Origin: Gnomoniopsis sp. IMI 355080 | Lineage: Eukaryota > Ascomycota > Sordariomycetes > Diaporthales > Gnomoniaceae | Direction of reading: 5' to 3' | Length of the DNA stretch: 64,000 nucleotides | NCBI GenBank assembly: GCA_027946555.1 | Contig: JAPEVC010000082.1 | Coordinates: forward strand, 1 to 64,000 | Part shown: in pieces, positions 47,084-57,338 of the stretch | Layout: the number at the start of each line of letters is the position of its first letter | How positions within the stretch are numbered: the first letter of the stretch is position 1 | The notes under the pieces: model-generated | Databases searched by the model: none | Seen by the model: only the letters and a program-made list of their open reading frames with translations | What the model was told of the DNA's origin: nothing | Translations under genes and position numbers: made by a program

Positions 47084-48000
47084 AGGGATTACGGGGTTCC
47101 TTTTGATGAGAGATGTGTTGTCCTTTTTTCTTCTTTGTCTTTTGGTGCATATCTGCAGGTCACATACCCACGACGTTCTTTACTCCATCTTCTTTTGATG
47201 CTTTCTCTCGGGTTTTGATGGCTTGTTCGGGCTAGGCTGGCTGCGATGGCCACCTTCGTTGCATAAGGCGGCAGGCGTTAGGGAGGGGAAAGTTTTATTA
47301 CGGCAAATGGGGACAAATCAACTGTTATTTTGCTGCTATCTTTCCTGGGGGACCACCAAAACCTTGGCGCTTGGCATTTTTGCATGTGTATATCGCACAT
47401 TGCACTCGGTGCTTGCCATTTTCCTTTGCTCCCGTGTTGAAAAGTGTGTCGTCATGTCGGTCGTCTCTGTGGGTGCTTGTCTTTTGGATTCTTTCGCGCG
47501 CTGTTGCAAATGGAATGACAATTTCGAATTGGCAGGGAAGCAAGAACTGCATGCTACGCAGCCTTGTGCCGAGGCACGGGCGCTGGAGAGGGAGAGGGAG
47601 AGGGAGAGAAAGAAAAGAGACAAAACAAGGGACAATTTGGATGGGAGTATGAACAAAAACACGCAATGGTGAATTTCCTTGACACGTCTATTTTGTCTAA
47701 CTATACTCAAGCTTTTCTAGTTCCTCAATCTGTTCGCATCTAAGGGCCGAGAGATGCTTCTGTCCACCCACTCAGTAGCCCGCAGAGCTTGACCTATGCT
47801 ATTGCATGATGGCATAAAGATCCAAAACAGAATGGCAGAGGATGTCCATGGAATGTGTCATTGGCTCTTACGAGCCATGCACCTTAACGGCGTGCACAGT
47901 CCCAAGAGCGCACCCAGACCGTGTTAGAAGTGACACTACAGCAGAGGCCACTACCCTCAGGAAAGCTTTTTTGCAAGATGTTGGAAACAGTCCAACTCGT
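47084..48000. other. Convergent intergenic region
   Basis: 3' flanks of the endosulfine and MYG1 genes. It contains a GGGAGA-type purine repeat at 47586-47620. Confidence 0.5.
47586..47620. repeat. GA-rich purine microsatellite
   Basis: GAGAGG repeats running into AGAAAGAAAAGAGA. Confidence 0.8.
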
Positions 48001-49104
48001 CTAGTTCAACGCCTTTTGAGCCAACTGAAGAGCACCCTCGAAAGTCTTGTTGCCACCAATGAAGCCAGCCGCGTGGACAAAGACACAGCCCGGCACACCA
48101 GACACCTTGTCCAGCTCCTCGTCCCGGACACCTCTCCACTCCTTCGGCAGCGCTTTGCGGCTCTCAAACGAGTCCTTGGTCACAGGGACGGTCTGAATTC
48201 TCCACTTGGCGTCGGGCGTGGGCTTTTCGGGGTACAGCACATACAGCACCTTGCCCGCCTCACCCGACTCCTCCTCCAGCATGTACAGGTGATCCTTCCA
48301 CGGACACGACTGTCCTGACAGCACCATGATGCGTCCCTGACTGTCATACTGGCTCCTCTCACCGAATGCCTTCTCCACGAGCGCCCTTGCCGGCAGCCAC
48401 GACCCGATGTAGTAGTCCAGATCGCGATCGAACTCTTCCCCTATGCGTTGGCTCGCCACGAGGAACTTCTCGTCCTCCGCGGCCTGGGCCTCCACCGGGT
48501 CGCTGGGCGCGGGGTCGTTCCAATTTGGATTCAGGCGGCTGACCATTGCACCGAGCGTGAACCCACCGTCCGAGAACTTCTTCTTCAGCCCCGCAGCAGC
48601 AACACCCTCAGGGTCGTACACGCTCACACCGTTGTCGTTCGCATCCACCGCCTCCACGAAGCTCTCGTAGATCTTGTTGTAAATCAGCTCGACCGTGCTG
48701 AAGTCGCTCGCCGACCCCTCACCCGCCACACCTCGTCTGCTGGCAATGATGTCCTTGCCAAAGTGCATGTACACAAGCCCCGCGGAGCTTAACTTGGTGT
48801 CCCTGCCCGGGAAGACGGTCGTGAAGCCGCGCTGGTGGTGGTCGTACCGGTTGCGCTCGGCGTCATATTCACCGCCCACATCGAGGACAGTGTCGCAGGT
48901 TGCGAGGACGGCGGGATCACGCGTGCGGATCAGGGCAGCATTGTGGTAGCGCGGGATGTGAGTGCGCAGCATGTACACGGCGAGGGCTTCGTCAGCGTGG
49001 AAGTGGCCATTGTGGGTGCCAATGGTCACACCAGAGGGTGCGTCGGTCTTGAGGCGCTTTGCTGCTGATTCGGCCATCTTGAAGATGGAGAGGCGAGCTT
49101 GCAT
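48001..49104 (-). CDS. myg1: MYG1-family DHH-like metal-dependent hydrolase
   Basis: MYG1 proteins are DHH-superfamily enzymes; the human one is a 3'-5' RNA exonuclease found in nucleolus and mitochondria. Single exon, 367 residues. Conserved metal motifs are HNGHFHADE (H31-E39), DVGGEYD (75-81) and YDHHQRGF with DHH at 88-90. FVHAAGFIGG lies near the C-terminus. I used the first ATG (49104), which adds nine residues (MQARLSIFK) before a second Met and gives a short basic amphipathic start. The second Met leads directly into AESAAKRLK, a nuclear-signal-like stretch. The two starts may serve mitochondria and nucleus. The gene is divergent from IEC3, 571 bases away. Confidence 0.94.
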   Translation of the reverse strand: MQARLSIFKMAESAAKRLKTDAPSGVTIGTHNGHFHADEALAVYMLRTHIPRYHNAALIRTRDPAVLATCDTVLDVGGEYDAERNRYDHHQRGFTTVFPGRDTKLSSAGLVYMHFGKDIIASRRGVAGEGSASDFSTVELIYNKIYESFVEAVDANDNGVSVYDPEGVAAAGLKKKFSDGGFTLGAMVSRLNPNWNDPAPSDPVEAQAAEDEKFLVASQRIGEEFDRDLDYYIGSWLPARALVEKAFGERSQYDSQGRIMVLSGQSCPWKDHLYMLEEESGEAGKVLYVLYPEKPTPDAKWRIQTVPVTKDSFESRKALPKEWRGVRDEELDKVSGVPGCVFVHAAGFIGGNKTFEGALQLAQKALN

Positions 49105-49675
49105 GTGTTGAAGGAGAAGCTTTGGGACAGGTGGTTCGGGGTGCCTGGGGCGCAGACTGCTAAAGTGAGGAAAATTGTCGGTCTGGAAGCTGAGGCTAGT
49201 ACTGTAATGCTGAATTCCCTAAAAAAGAGGAAGAAACGACAAGTGATTTTGCGTGGCAATCAGAATTGAAAAGTTGCCCATTGGCCCCGCGATTTGAAGG
49301 GTCCTTGCCCACAGCATGTGGAACCTGGATTTTTGAAGTGGATCCGTTCCCATGCAGGAGCTCGGACCACTAGCAGGAAAGGGCCCGTCGTGGCAGGGGT
49401 CTGCCAGAGTTCGGCTCTCTCCCAAGGCTGATCACCCTAAATGAGACCGTGACGCCAGCTTCTTTTCCTTCGAACTCGAGCTACCATTATTGAAGTCGAC
49501 AACAGCCATCTGTCAGGCTGTGAAATTGAGACCGCTGGCATCGCCGACACTGCTACTGAGAAATACATTTGGCCTAGCATCCATCGAAAATCCATCAACC
49601 AAGGTCGAGCCGACCCGTGAAGGCACGTCTTGCTTGCCCTTGGCAGTCGGCGAAGCGACAATTAAAACAACAACA
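49105..49675. other. Divergent promoter, MYG1 / IEC3
   Basis: 571 bases shared between two divergent start codons. No other element is recognised. Confidence 0.5.
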
Positions 49676-51140
49676 ATGTCGTCCATCGCCAGGGACGGCA
49701 TACTCAACGACGATGCCGGCCGTGTCGTAAGCAAGAGCGTCATAAATCATCGTCGTGATCATGACGATGATCGGACGCGGAGCGCGTCACCCGCCGACCA
49801 AGTGAAGCACGAAGACGGCGGTCCAGACGTTCGCATGGCCGACGCGAAGCCTACCTACAAGTCTTGGAAGAAGAAATACCGCAAGATGCGCATCAAATTT
49901 GACAATCTTCAGGCCCAGAATGAAGAGCTTTATCAAATGGAACAGAGGGCTCTAGCTCGAACCAAGCAGCTCGCCATCCAGAATGAGTATGCATCTGCCT
50001 TGCCCTTCAATTAAGAGCTTGACTGACCCAGGGAACAGTCGGATGCTCGACCTCCTTCTTGACACCAACAACTGCCTGCAGATACCCACAGATCGGCGTT
50101 ACGACCTCAGCCTTCCCATCCCTTCCGACACAGAGGAAGATTGTATATTACCCATCGACAGAGAGCCAAAGTCAGGGCCCCGGCCCGCAAAGAACCTCCG
50201 CGATTTGATTCAGGACGTGCCGCACTTTGACTTTGCGGGCACGGCCAAACTACATCCCGACGTCGCCAATGACCTGCTCCATGGAATTGACTCGCCGGCA
50301 GCCGATGCCTCCCACCAACAACACCCTCCCGCGATGTTGACGGCCGACGATATTGACAACTACTTATGGGAGATTGACAACCGCGTCGCCCGTGAGCCGG
50401 AAGTCTACGGTGGGCCTAGCGAGATGTTGCCGACACTCGCGCCGCTTGCAAGGGAACCACAGATCGGAGCTACCCCAACACCGGTTGCGCATTCCAAGGC
50501 TGGTGCTAACAGCTTGAGCACGGCTAGCCGCGATTTTGCGCTGCGAAATCCAACCAGTGTCTACAATTGGTTGCGGAAACATGCGCCCAAGACGTTCCTA
50601 CAAGACCATGAGGGTGGAGACGACAAGAAGGAGAAATCTCACCACCGAAAGGCACCTCGGGTCGAGGAAGACGATGATGACGAGGAGAAGCGGCCAGCTG
50701 CTAAGAAGAGCGCAGGTGGAAGTGCTCGCAAATCTAGTGGTGAGGGCCGTGGAAGCATTGCAGTTGCGCGAGCCAAGGCCAAGACTGAGCGCGCCTCTAA
50801 GCGATCGTCAGCTGCTCAGGCCAAGGACAAGCGGAAGTCCCTGGACGTGACGATGGTTGATGTCGAAGACGAGGTCGGCTATGATGAGCCCGCGCCAAGC
50901 AAAGGCAAGCGGAAGCGCCCTGCTGACGACGATACCGGCTACCGTCCCAAAGGAGGCGCTAGTAGACGGCCTGCGAAAAAGCGGAGCAAGAACAACTCCA
51001 TTGGGGGGAGTTCGGCTGCTGGGCCGGTGACCGGTGTCGCAGGAGCTGACGATAAAGCAGAGGTTGACGTCGGCAAGATTGCCGACAAGGCTGAGGACGA
51101 GGTTGATGTGACGGCCGGGGCAAGTGAAGCCGATGATTAG
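49676..51140 (+). CDS. iec3: INO80 chromatin-remodelling complex subunit IEC3-like
   Basis: Exons 49676-49986 and 50039-51140, with a 52-base intron containing a GACTGAC branch site, give 470 residues. The conserved N-terminal part, about 58-125, reads YKSWKKKYRKMRIKFDNLQ and continues through the intron into RMLDLLLDTNNCLQIP. This matches what I know of the IEC3/Ies3 region found in fission yeast and filamentous fungi. The remainder is charged and disordered. The C-terminal third is Lys/Ala/Ser-rich with basic clusters (GKRKRPADDD, RRPAKKRSKNN) that look like nuclear localisation signals, and an acidic tail. The role in the INO80 complex is inferred from family membership. Confidence 0.82.
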
Positions 51141-51967
51141 AGATTCATGCAGCTCATTAACGATCTAGCAAATAATCCATGGCCAACGAGGCGTCTGCGC
51201 GGACCGCAAGATCGTGTAATTACTATCTGCGCGCCTGATAGCCGACGTATGGTCTTTGGGAGGTCAGGGCATTTGGAGGGTTCTAATGATAGGGAAAACT
51301 AACTATAGGGGACAGCGGCGTCAGGAGTAGCAAAATGCGTTCAACAGCATAATTTATGTCCTATGAATATTCACAGTGTTGGTTACTATTGACGCGTCGT
51401 GCTCCGAGGAGGAAAAAGTTCAATTCACGGCCCAGATACGTTGGGTATTACAGAGTTTGATATGCCGTACAACATGGAAAGTTTCGTTGACTTTCTTTTA
51501 GCAATGCCACAGAGGTCCTTGGCCAGGCCAGAGTAATCCTATCTCATGCTTCCAATGTCATCCGTCCAAATTCGATCGATGAAGGTCAGGATACCGTTGT
51601 AATAACAGAATGATGTCAGTTTAATGCGTTCCCCCTTGTTGAATTCCACCTAGTAGGTACAGTACTTTACCTATCCAGGCAACTAGTCGCTACTAAGCAA
51701 GAAATCATAAAAGGCTCCCCAAGTTATTCACCACCACCTAGGAATATCTCGTAAACACAAGTTTCAGTATATTTTGCATGAAGCTCAGCGTCACGTTCAC
51801 CTTGAGTATCCTCTGCCGCATCTTGATGTACAGTAAGTAGCCTGTGTGGCTTGTTAGCATGACGTCACCCGTGCACGTCTCACATCTCACCTCTCTTGTT
51901 TAAGTGTCTTTCTCACTTGTCAACCACGGAGTTCAACTTTGAGGAAACATACACAGATTCTGCAGTT
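51141..51967. other. Intergenic region upstream of the NAPE-PLD-like gene
   Basis: 3' flank of IEC3 and promoter of the next gene. A short ATG frame at 51780 with a GTAAGT donor does not join the downstream gene in frame. Confidence 0.45.
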
Positions 51968-53479
51968 ATGGACAAAGACTTGTTAGGTATACGGTTAGAA
52001 CGAAATCAGGATGAATCATCACCCGAGCACCACGTCCTACCGACTGCTTCTATGACCGGATGGGCTTCGTATCTGCCAGGCTTTTTGGATGAGCCAGCGC
52101 CAGGCAAGCGACGGCCGACGCTGAAGAAGAAGAGATCCAGAGATGATACGAGGATCGCAGGCTTTCGCAACCCATGGCCGAGCTTCCACAAGGCGACCGC
52201 ACAGGAAGTGTTCCAAGCGCTTGAATGGGGTGCCGATTTAGATCCGACCATCGACCTGGCGGCCTCGCATCTGCCCAGCACCTCGAGTACCGACTCCATA
52301 CGAAAGAAGGCAGCACAGCTACTGCAGGTCGAGAAGCCAGACTTCAGCTTCAATCCCGAAGGTGCACAGCATGCCAAGACGACCTGGCTTGGACATGCCG
52401 GAATGCTGCTCCAGCTTCCTGCTCTGAAGCAAGGTGGCCCTCCTATCCGCATCATCTTCGACCCTATTTTCTCTCAGCGCGCCTCACCATCTCAGTACGC
52501 TGGTCCAGTGCGCTCATACGAGCCTCCATGTAGATTGGAAGAGCTGCCACCTATCGATATCTTTCTGCTAAGCCACAATCACTTTGATCACCTTGACTAT
52601 GACACCGTGATGGCGCTCTGGCGTCTGAACAAAGATCACTTACGCTTCATCGTCCCCCTCAAGAACGCACGATGGTTCACAGACGCCGGGATCCCCTCGG
52701 ACCGTGTTTCCGAGCTCGACTGGTGGGAGACGGCGTACGTTGAAGAGCAGAGCGCAGAGGCTGGGCGGTTAAAGATCTCATGCACGCCAGCGCAGCACAG
52801 CAGCGTAAGGGACGGTTACAACGCCGACGAGGCGCTCTGGGCAGGGTGGCATCTTTCACACGAGCTTCCCGATAGAGAGTCCTACCGAATATTCTTTGCC
52901 GGCGACTCGGGCTACCAGTGCCACCCTGACCCAGCGTGGCCGCCTCGGCCTCCCCCAAATACCCTGCATAAAGACCTGGAAGATGAAAGAGTCAAGAAGG
53001 TTGCTGATCCTGACAACACGTCGTCAGAGAAGTACCCCGCCTGTCCAGCATACAGGGAGGTAGCTGAGCGGCTCGGCAGCCCCGATCTGGTCTACCTTCC
53101 CATCGCCCTCGGTGCCACCTGGGCATATCTTCGAAGCTTCTTCTCGAATTACATGCCACCTTCCACGGTGCCGTTCCCTCGCCATAGTGCGGGTGTCACA
53201 GGCGCCATTCATATGCCACCGTGGGATGCCCTGCGGGTACTGCGTGACCTGACGGAGGGCAGGAATAAGACCGGCAGGCCACCACCGGTCACGATTGCTC
53301 TGCATTGGGGGACGTTTGTCACGGAGCCGATTGAGATTTTGAAGACGCTTGGGGGCCTGGAGTGGGCTTGCTATAATCAGGGTGCCAGGTTTAGGAGGAA
53401 ACTGGAGAAGGGGGACCTGGAGGATGGTGCGAAGCCGCCGTTCTTGACTGTGAATCAGGGTCAGAGTGTCGTCACTTGA
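51968..53479 (+). CDS. NAPE-PLD-like metallo-beta-lactamase-fold hydrolase
   Basis: Zinc hydrolase related to N-acyl-phosphatidylethanolamine phospholipase D and yeast Fmp30. Single exon, 503 residues from the ATG at 51968; the open frame reaches 51896 but without another ATG. A basic patch (KRRPTLKKKRSRDD) is near the N-terminus. The fold begins with TTWLGHAGMLLQL. The metal motif SHNHFDHLDY supplies H203, H205, D207 and H208. Further ligand positions are H281-like in CTPAQHSSVRDG, D313 in AGDSGY and H446 in ALHWGTF. A segment of about 40 residues between the AGDSGY and the following core (NTLHKDLEDERVKKV) appears to be an insertion. Substrate and compartment are not evident from sequence. 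Confidence 0.9.
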   Translation: MDKDLLGIRLERNQDESSPEHHVLPTASMTGWASYLPGFLDEPAPGKRRPTLKKKRSRDDTRIAGFRNPWPSFHKATAQEVFQALEWGADLDPTIDLAASHLPSTSSTDSIRKKAAQLLQVEKPDFSFNPEGAQHAKTTWLGHAGMLLQLPALKQGGPPIRIIFDPIFSQRASPSQYAGPVRSYEPPCRLEELPPIDIFLLSHNHFDHLDYDTVMALWRLNKDHLRFIVPLKNARWFTDAGIPSDRVSELDWWETAYVEEQSAEAGRLKISCTPAQHSSVRDGYNADEALWAGWHLSHELPDRESYRIFFAGDSGYQCHPDPAWPPRPPPNTLHKDLEDERVKKVADPDNTSSEKYPACPAYREVAERLGSPDLVYLPIALGATWAYLRSFFSNYMPPSTVPFPRHSAGVTGAIHMPPWDALRVLRDLTEGRNKTGRPPPVTIALHWGTFVTEPIEILKTLGGLEWACYNQGARFRRKLEKGDLEDGAKPPFLTVNQGQSVVT

Positions 53480-54174
53480 GCCGAGGAAGTCGTTGGGTTG
53501 GGAAGGGGGTTGAAGGGGAGTCTGGCCAGTCACGAGTAAAGTCTTTAGTAGGCCAGGGGCACAAAGGTTTGCAAAACAAAATTTCGATGCGCTCCGGCCG
53601 TCCGTATATCTCTTGCAGCCCAAGCCTGTACATACATACCTAGTCCAATAATGGAGAGCAGCATGTTCATTATGGTTTACAGAAGCCCGGGACCTACATC
53701 AAACAGATGTGATTGAAAGAGGGAGGCTACCTCACTATCCATTTGGTAATTGTAGTTTTACGAGTACTTCATACCTAGGCTCTCATTATCGTTCCGCAGC
53801 AATATCGGCTGATCACTTGGAAGACATCAAACCAAGGAACCAAATGGCGGCTATACGGCTTAGAACTCTCCATTTTTGGCTCTCGGGCTCGGCCCTGACT
53901 TTCTCCCAACTACAAATCACCATACCTGGCTTTGCAGATCTAAATGGTAGTCTATCGACCTAGCTACGTACAACAGTAATGTGACAAGTCTCGCACCTCC
54001 TCCGCAGAGGGAACGTTGGCATCATGCTAGTAGGCGTGGCGTAAAGGCGTTGCAAACCTGACCCGACCACAAAAATAGCGTTCACAACGGCCCCGAAAGC
54101 GGTGTTTCAAAGCCGTGTAGTCACGATGTTGGAAAATTACCAATTCTGTGCGTCCATGGAGGGTGAGAACACAC

Positions 54175-54196
54175 GGCTAGGCCGGCTAGGCCGGCT
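54175..54196. repeat. GGCTAGGCC tandem repeat (about 2.4 copies)
   Basis: Each unit is nearly self-complementary. No associated gene. Confidence 0.75.
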
Positions 54197-54646
54197 CCCT
54201 GGCACTGAGATCTTTATTTATAGGAATGCCAGACCGCTGGCGAACGCTCACATGCGATGGCGTGCCTCGGTGGTACCTGTGCTAGTGCAATCCTTAATAA
54301 AAAATGGACGGGGTCCATGTACTTTGAATGTACAAGTACGCATGGCACCGGGACGCGCCGCCCCTTGTTAGTAGTATTTGGTGGCGATTCAATATGACGA
54401 TCGCTGTTAAAGAATGAGAGCATTGGACGACGTGCGCCTATGCATCTGATGTTTAACGCCAGCGCATTGAGGTGTCGGGTTGTATTGAAAGACATACGCA
54501 ATTCCTGCTCTGGCCTGGAAAGTCAAGACACGATTATATTGAGGCTGGTGAAATCCAAGGCCAATGGCCCTGTTTCTGAGAATAGAATTGGCAAATAACC
54601 TGGCCCCCACAGAGCATATTATTCGAGGCGCGGGGTGCAATCCGAT

Positions 54647-54904
54647 CTATTTGAGTTTATATATCTCTTTCGCCAATGCGAATCCGACTGCGACTGACGT
54701 AAGTAAAAAAGACTTGTAAACCGCGGATTCTCTCTTTCCAAGGCCGTCGAATCCAAATCCATGACTCCCTGCCAATGCTAGAAAAATGGGTTCTGGAAGC
54801 GGGTAAATTATATACAGGTGTAGAATAATAAATCCTGTTGCGTGCGCTCCAATGAGGACGAGGGGATATCGATACCAACCCGACATTAATCGATCATGAA
54901 TCAT
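54647..54904 (-). CDS. Doubtful small ORF with two hydrophobic stretches
   Basis: 85 codons with ATG start, beginning 32 bases downstream of the glutaminase stop on the same strand. Two hydrophobic segments could cross a membrane (YPLVLIGAHATGFIILHLYI and FLLTSVAVGFALA). It may simply be 3' UTR of the glutaminase; no family is recognised. Confidence 0.15.
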   Translation of the reverse strand: MIHDRLMSGWYRYPLVLIGAHATGFIILHLYIIYPLPEPIFLALAGSHGFGFDGLGKRESAVYKSFLLTSVAVGFALAKEIYKLK

Positions 54905-54936
54905 CCCGTCAAGCCCGTTGAAGGGGGCTCAGAGCC

Positions 54937-57338
54937 TTACGACGACGAAGGTAGGGCCAACAGCGCGAATGTTCCACCCAAAACAGGCCTGGCCGTGAAG
55001 TCCGCCCCTGTATAGCCGCCCGTGTCGCCATCAAACAGGTCTCCGTACGGCGTCGTCTGCGGCGTGTTGTTGATCCACTTGACCTGTAGATCAATCAGCA
55101 GCGACCGCGTGCTCTCCTCCGCAATGGACGCCGCAAACATCTCCCAGTCGCTCTTGACCCAGTCGTGCCGCGTGTCCAGCGGCACGCCATACGTGAGCGC
55201 CACGGTCGGGTAAAAGTTGCTCTGGATCGTGTAGATGTAGTCATAGACAAAGTTCAAGCCCAGGAGCCTGTCCGCGTACAGGTTGTACAGCACGCCCCAC
55301 GACGTCGGGTCGTTGTAGTCCAGCATGGTGTGCGGCGGGCTGCTGGCGTTGTTGAGGCCAAAGCCGACCCACTGCGGGAGGTAGGACTCGGCCACGTCGG
55401 CGTAGTAGGACGAGGCAGAGGTGTTGCTGATCAAGTTGCCCATCTCGCCCATGGCCTTGAGCGCGATGATGCCCTTGAGGGCGAGGTTGGTCTGGTTGGC
55501 GAGCGAGCCCGCAAAGTCGTCGGTGGAGATTTGGTTCATGGGGATGAGTGACTCGTTGACGAGGTAGCCGGCCCACTGTTCCAGTTTGGGGAAGTGGTCA
55601 GACAGGTAGGCGGTATCACCGGCGCGCTGCGCGTATGCGAGAGTCATGATGAGCATGTTGCCGCATTCCTCGAGGGGCATCATCTCGTCGTTGCCATCTG
55701 GGTAGCCCAGCGCGTTCGGCCAGACGCCCAAGTCGTGCTCGGCGTAGGTGTTGGGGTACAGGCCGCTCTCCTGGTTGACGTAGAGCGGGTCCAGGAGCAG
55801 CTTGATCCACGTCTCGTTCAGGTAGAGGAAGATGGGCATCGCCGGAAAGATGACGTCGGCGGTGTTGGTATCGCCGTCGGAGCTGATTTCCTTCATGAAG
55901 ATGTAGGTCTGCTCGGTGCCTATGGCGGGCGCGGTGGCACCAAAGACTTGGCGCACGGCAAGGGTGCTGAGGGTGGTGAGATTGGCGCCCCCTGCGGCGG
56001 CGGTGTCTGTGGAGATTTTATCGTCCAGAGATGAAGAGTCTGAGACGGCGGTGGAATAGTCATCATAGAAGGCTACCATTGCGTCCACGGCCGTGCTGTA
56101 GGCTGTCTGCCACAGCGCGGTCATGGTGTTTCCACTTGAAGAAGTTTCCTTTGAAGAGTATTTATGTCAGCTAAGAACTCCCCAAAGGACTTTGTAAAGG
56201 AGCATATAGGTTGTCAGAACTTACGGCGAAGTTGATGATATCCTCTTGCGATACACCAATCGTGAAGAGAACGCTTGCTGCTGTGCTGGAAATAGATCCC
56301 AAGTCTTTCGCAAACCCAAAAGTAGGCCTGTTCAGCATTGGTCAATACACCGCGTTTCATACTCAGACCCATGGGCTACACAAACTTACCAGTCATCGTT
56401 GATTGCTCGGTAGTTGGTATCCTCGGTGTCAAGAAGTGTCTGGTTGCTTGTGAACTGAGGACGGACGACGGTGTCTTCCGCGATTTCCCAGGTCAACTAC
56501 ACAAAGTGTTGTCAGAATACCAAATCATTTTGAGAGTCGAAGGCCTAAATTCAGGACATACCCCATCATCGTCTGATGTCGAGAAGAACCAAGTACCCCA
56601 GGCAGCTTGCTGGTCAATTTCGGTGAAAACTTGTTGGGTGGTCAAATTGAAGGTGTGATAAGACACTCCACCACTGGATCCATGTGACCAGATGAGTTCC
56701 TGTGTTGGATCACCACCACTCACCCATTCTGAGTGAGAAAAAAGAAAAGTCAGTGAGACGTTTCGGGCACAATTTTGGTGATATCTGTCTCACCTCCGGT
56801 GCAGTCCAGGTAGATTTGGACGTCGTGCGAGGCGCCATCGGAAGACACAGCCGCCACGTCGATGTAGGAATACTGCAGTGACTGCTTCACCAAGTCGTCA
56901 GGGTACACCGGGGACAGAAATGTCGCCGTTAGGGTGATTTTGGAATTCACGTCGAAGGTAAAGACCGTCTTGGTGGAAGTATAGGTCGCCGATGTTTGGT
57001 TTGCAACACTCGGTCCTGCTGCGGCGCCCACCCAGTTGAAGACATCACCATCGACAGCAACAAAGCCTTGAAGTGCGGTGACTTGACCGCTGAGAGAAGA
57101 AGCGCATGAGTTTCAGTGCTCTGACGGCGGTTGTGAAAAAGTTGGCTGCGACTCACTTCCAAAATTTGGGCCAGTTTCCTGCAAGAGAACCACCAGAGTC
57201 TCCGTTCAACCATGAACTGACATAAGGTGACTTTACTGCCAACGGCCATGCCGGTGGTCTCGCCGGACTGAAGTCTATAGCATGGGACACACTGCTGAAG
57301 AGTGCTGCCGCCGTGGCGGCAAGCTGTGATGAGCGCAT
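54937..57338 (-). CDS. gtaA: Secreted glutaminase, GtaA family
   Basis: Extracellular glutaminase releasing glutamate and ammonia from glutamine, as in Aspergillus GtaA. Six minus-strand exons: 57157-57338, 56794-57089, 56562-56728, 56390-56496, 56225-56327 and 54937-56148, all with matching phases, giving 688 residues, about the family length. The signal peptide is MRSSQLAATAAALFSSVSHA. Family segments include SPARPPAWPLAVKSPYVSSW, RAINDDWPTFGFAKDLG, the EISSDGDTNTADVIFPA region, and a C-terminal barrel-like half with NLALKGIIALKAMGEM and the ending GGTFALLALPSSS. Several N-x-S/T sites fit secretion. The last acceptor is placed at 56149 (TTCAAAG); the next AG would break the frame. The family is often annotated only as DUF4965/DUF1793. 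Confidence 0.92.

Larger units (their letters stand above)
53480..54936. other. Convergent intergenic region with a small tandem repeat
   Basis: 3' flanks of the NAPE-PLD-like and glutaminase genes. It holds a GGCTAGGCC tandem repeat at 54175-54196 and a short ORF at 54647-54904. Confidence 0.45.

Noticed and set aside
51780..51895. Possible upstream exon (ATG at 51780, GTAAGT donor) of the NAPE-PLD-like gene
   Set aside because: The donor is phase 1 while the downstream frame at the TTTAAG acceptor needs phase 0, so it does not join in frame.
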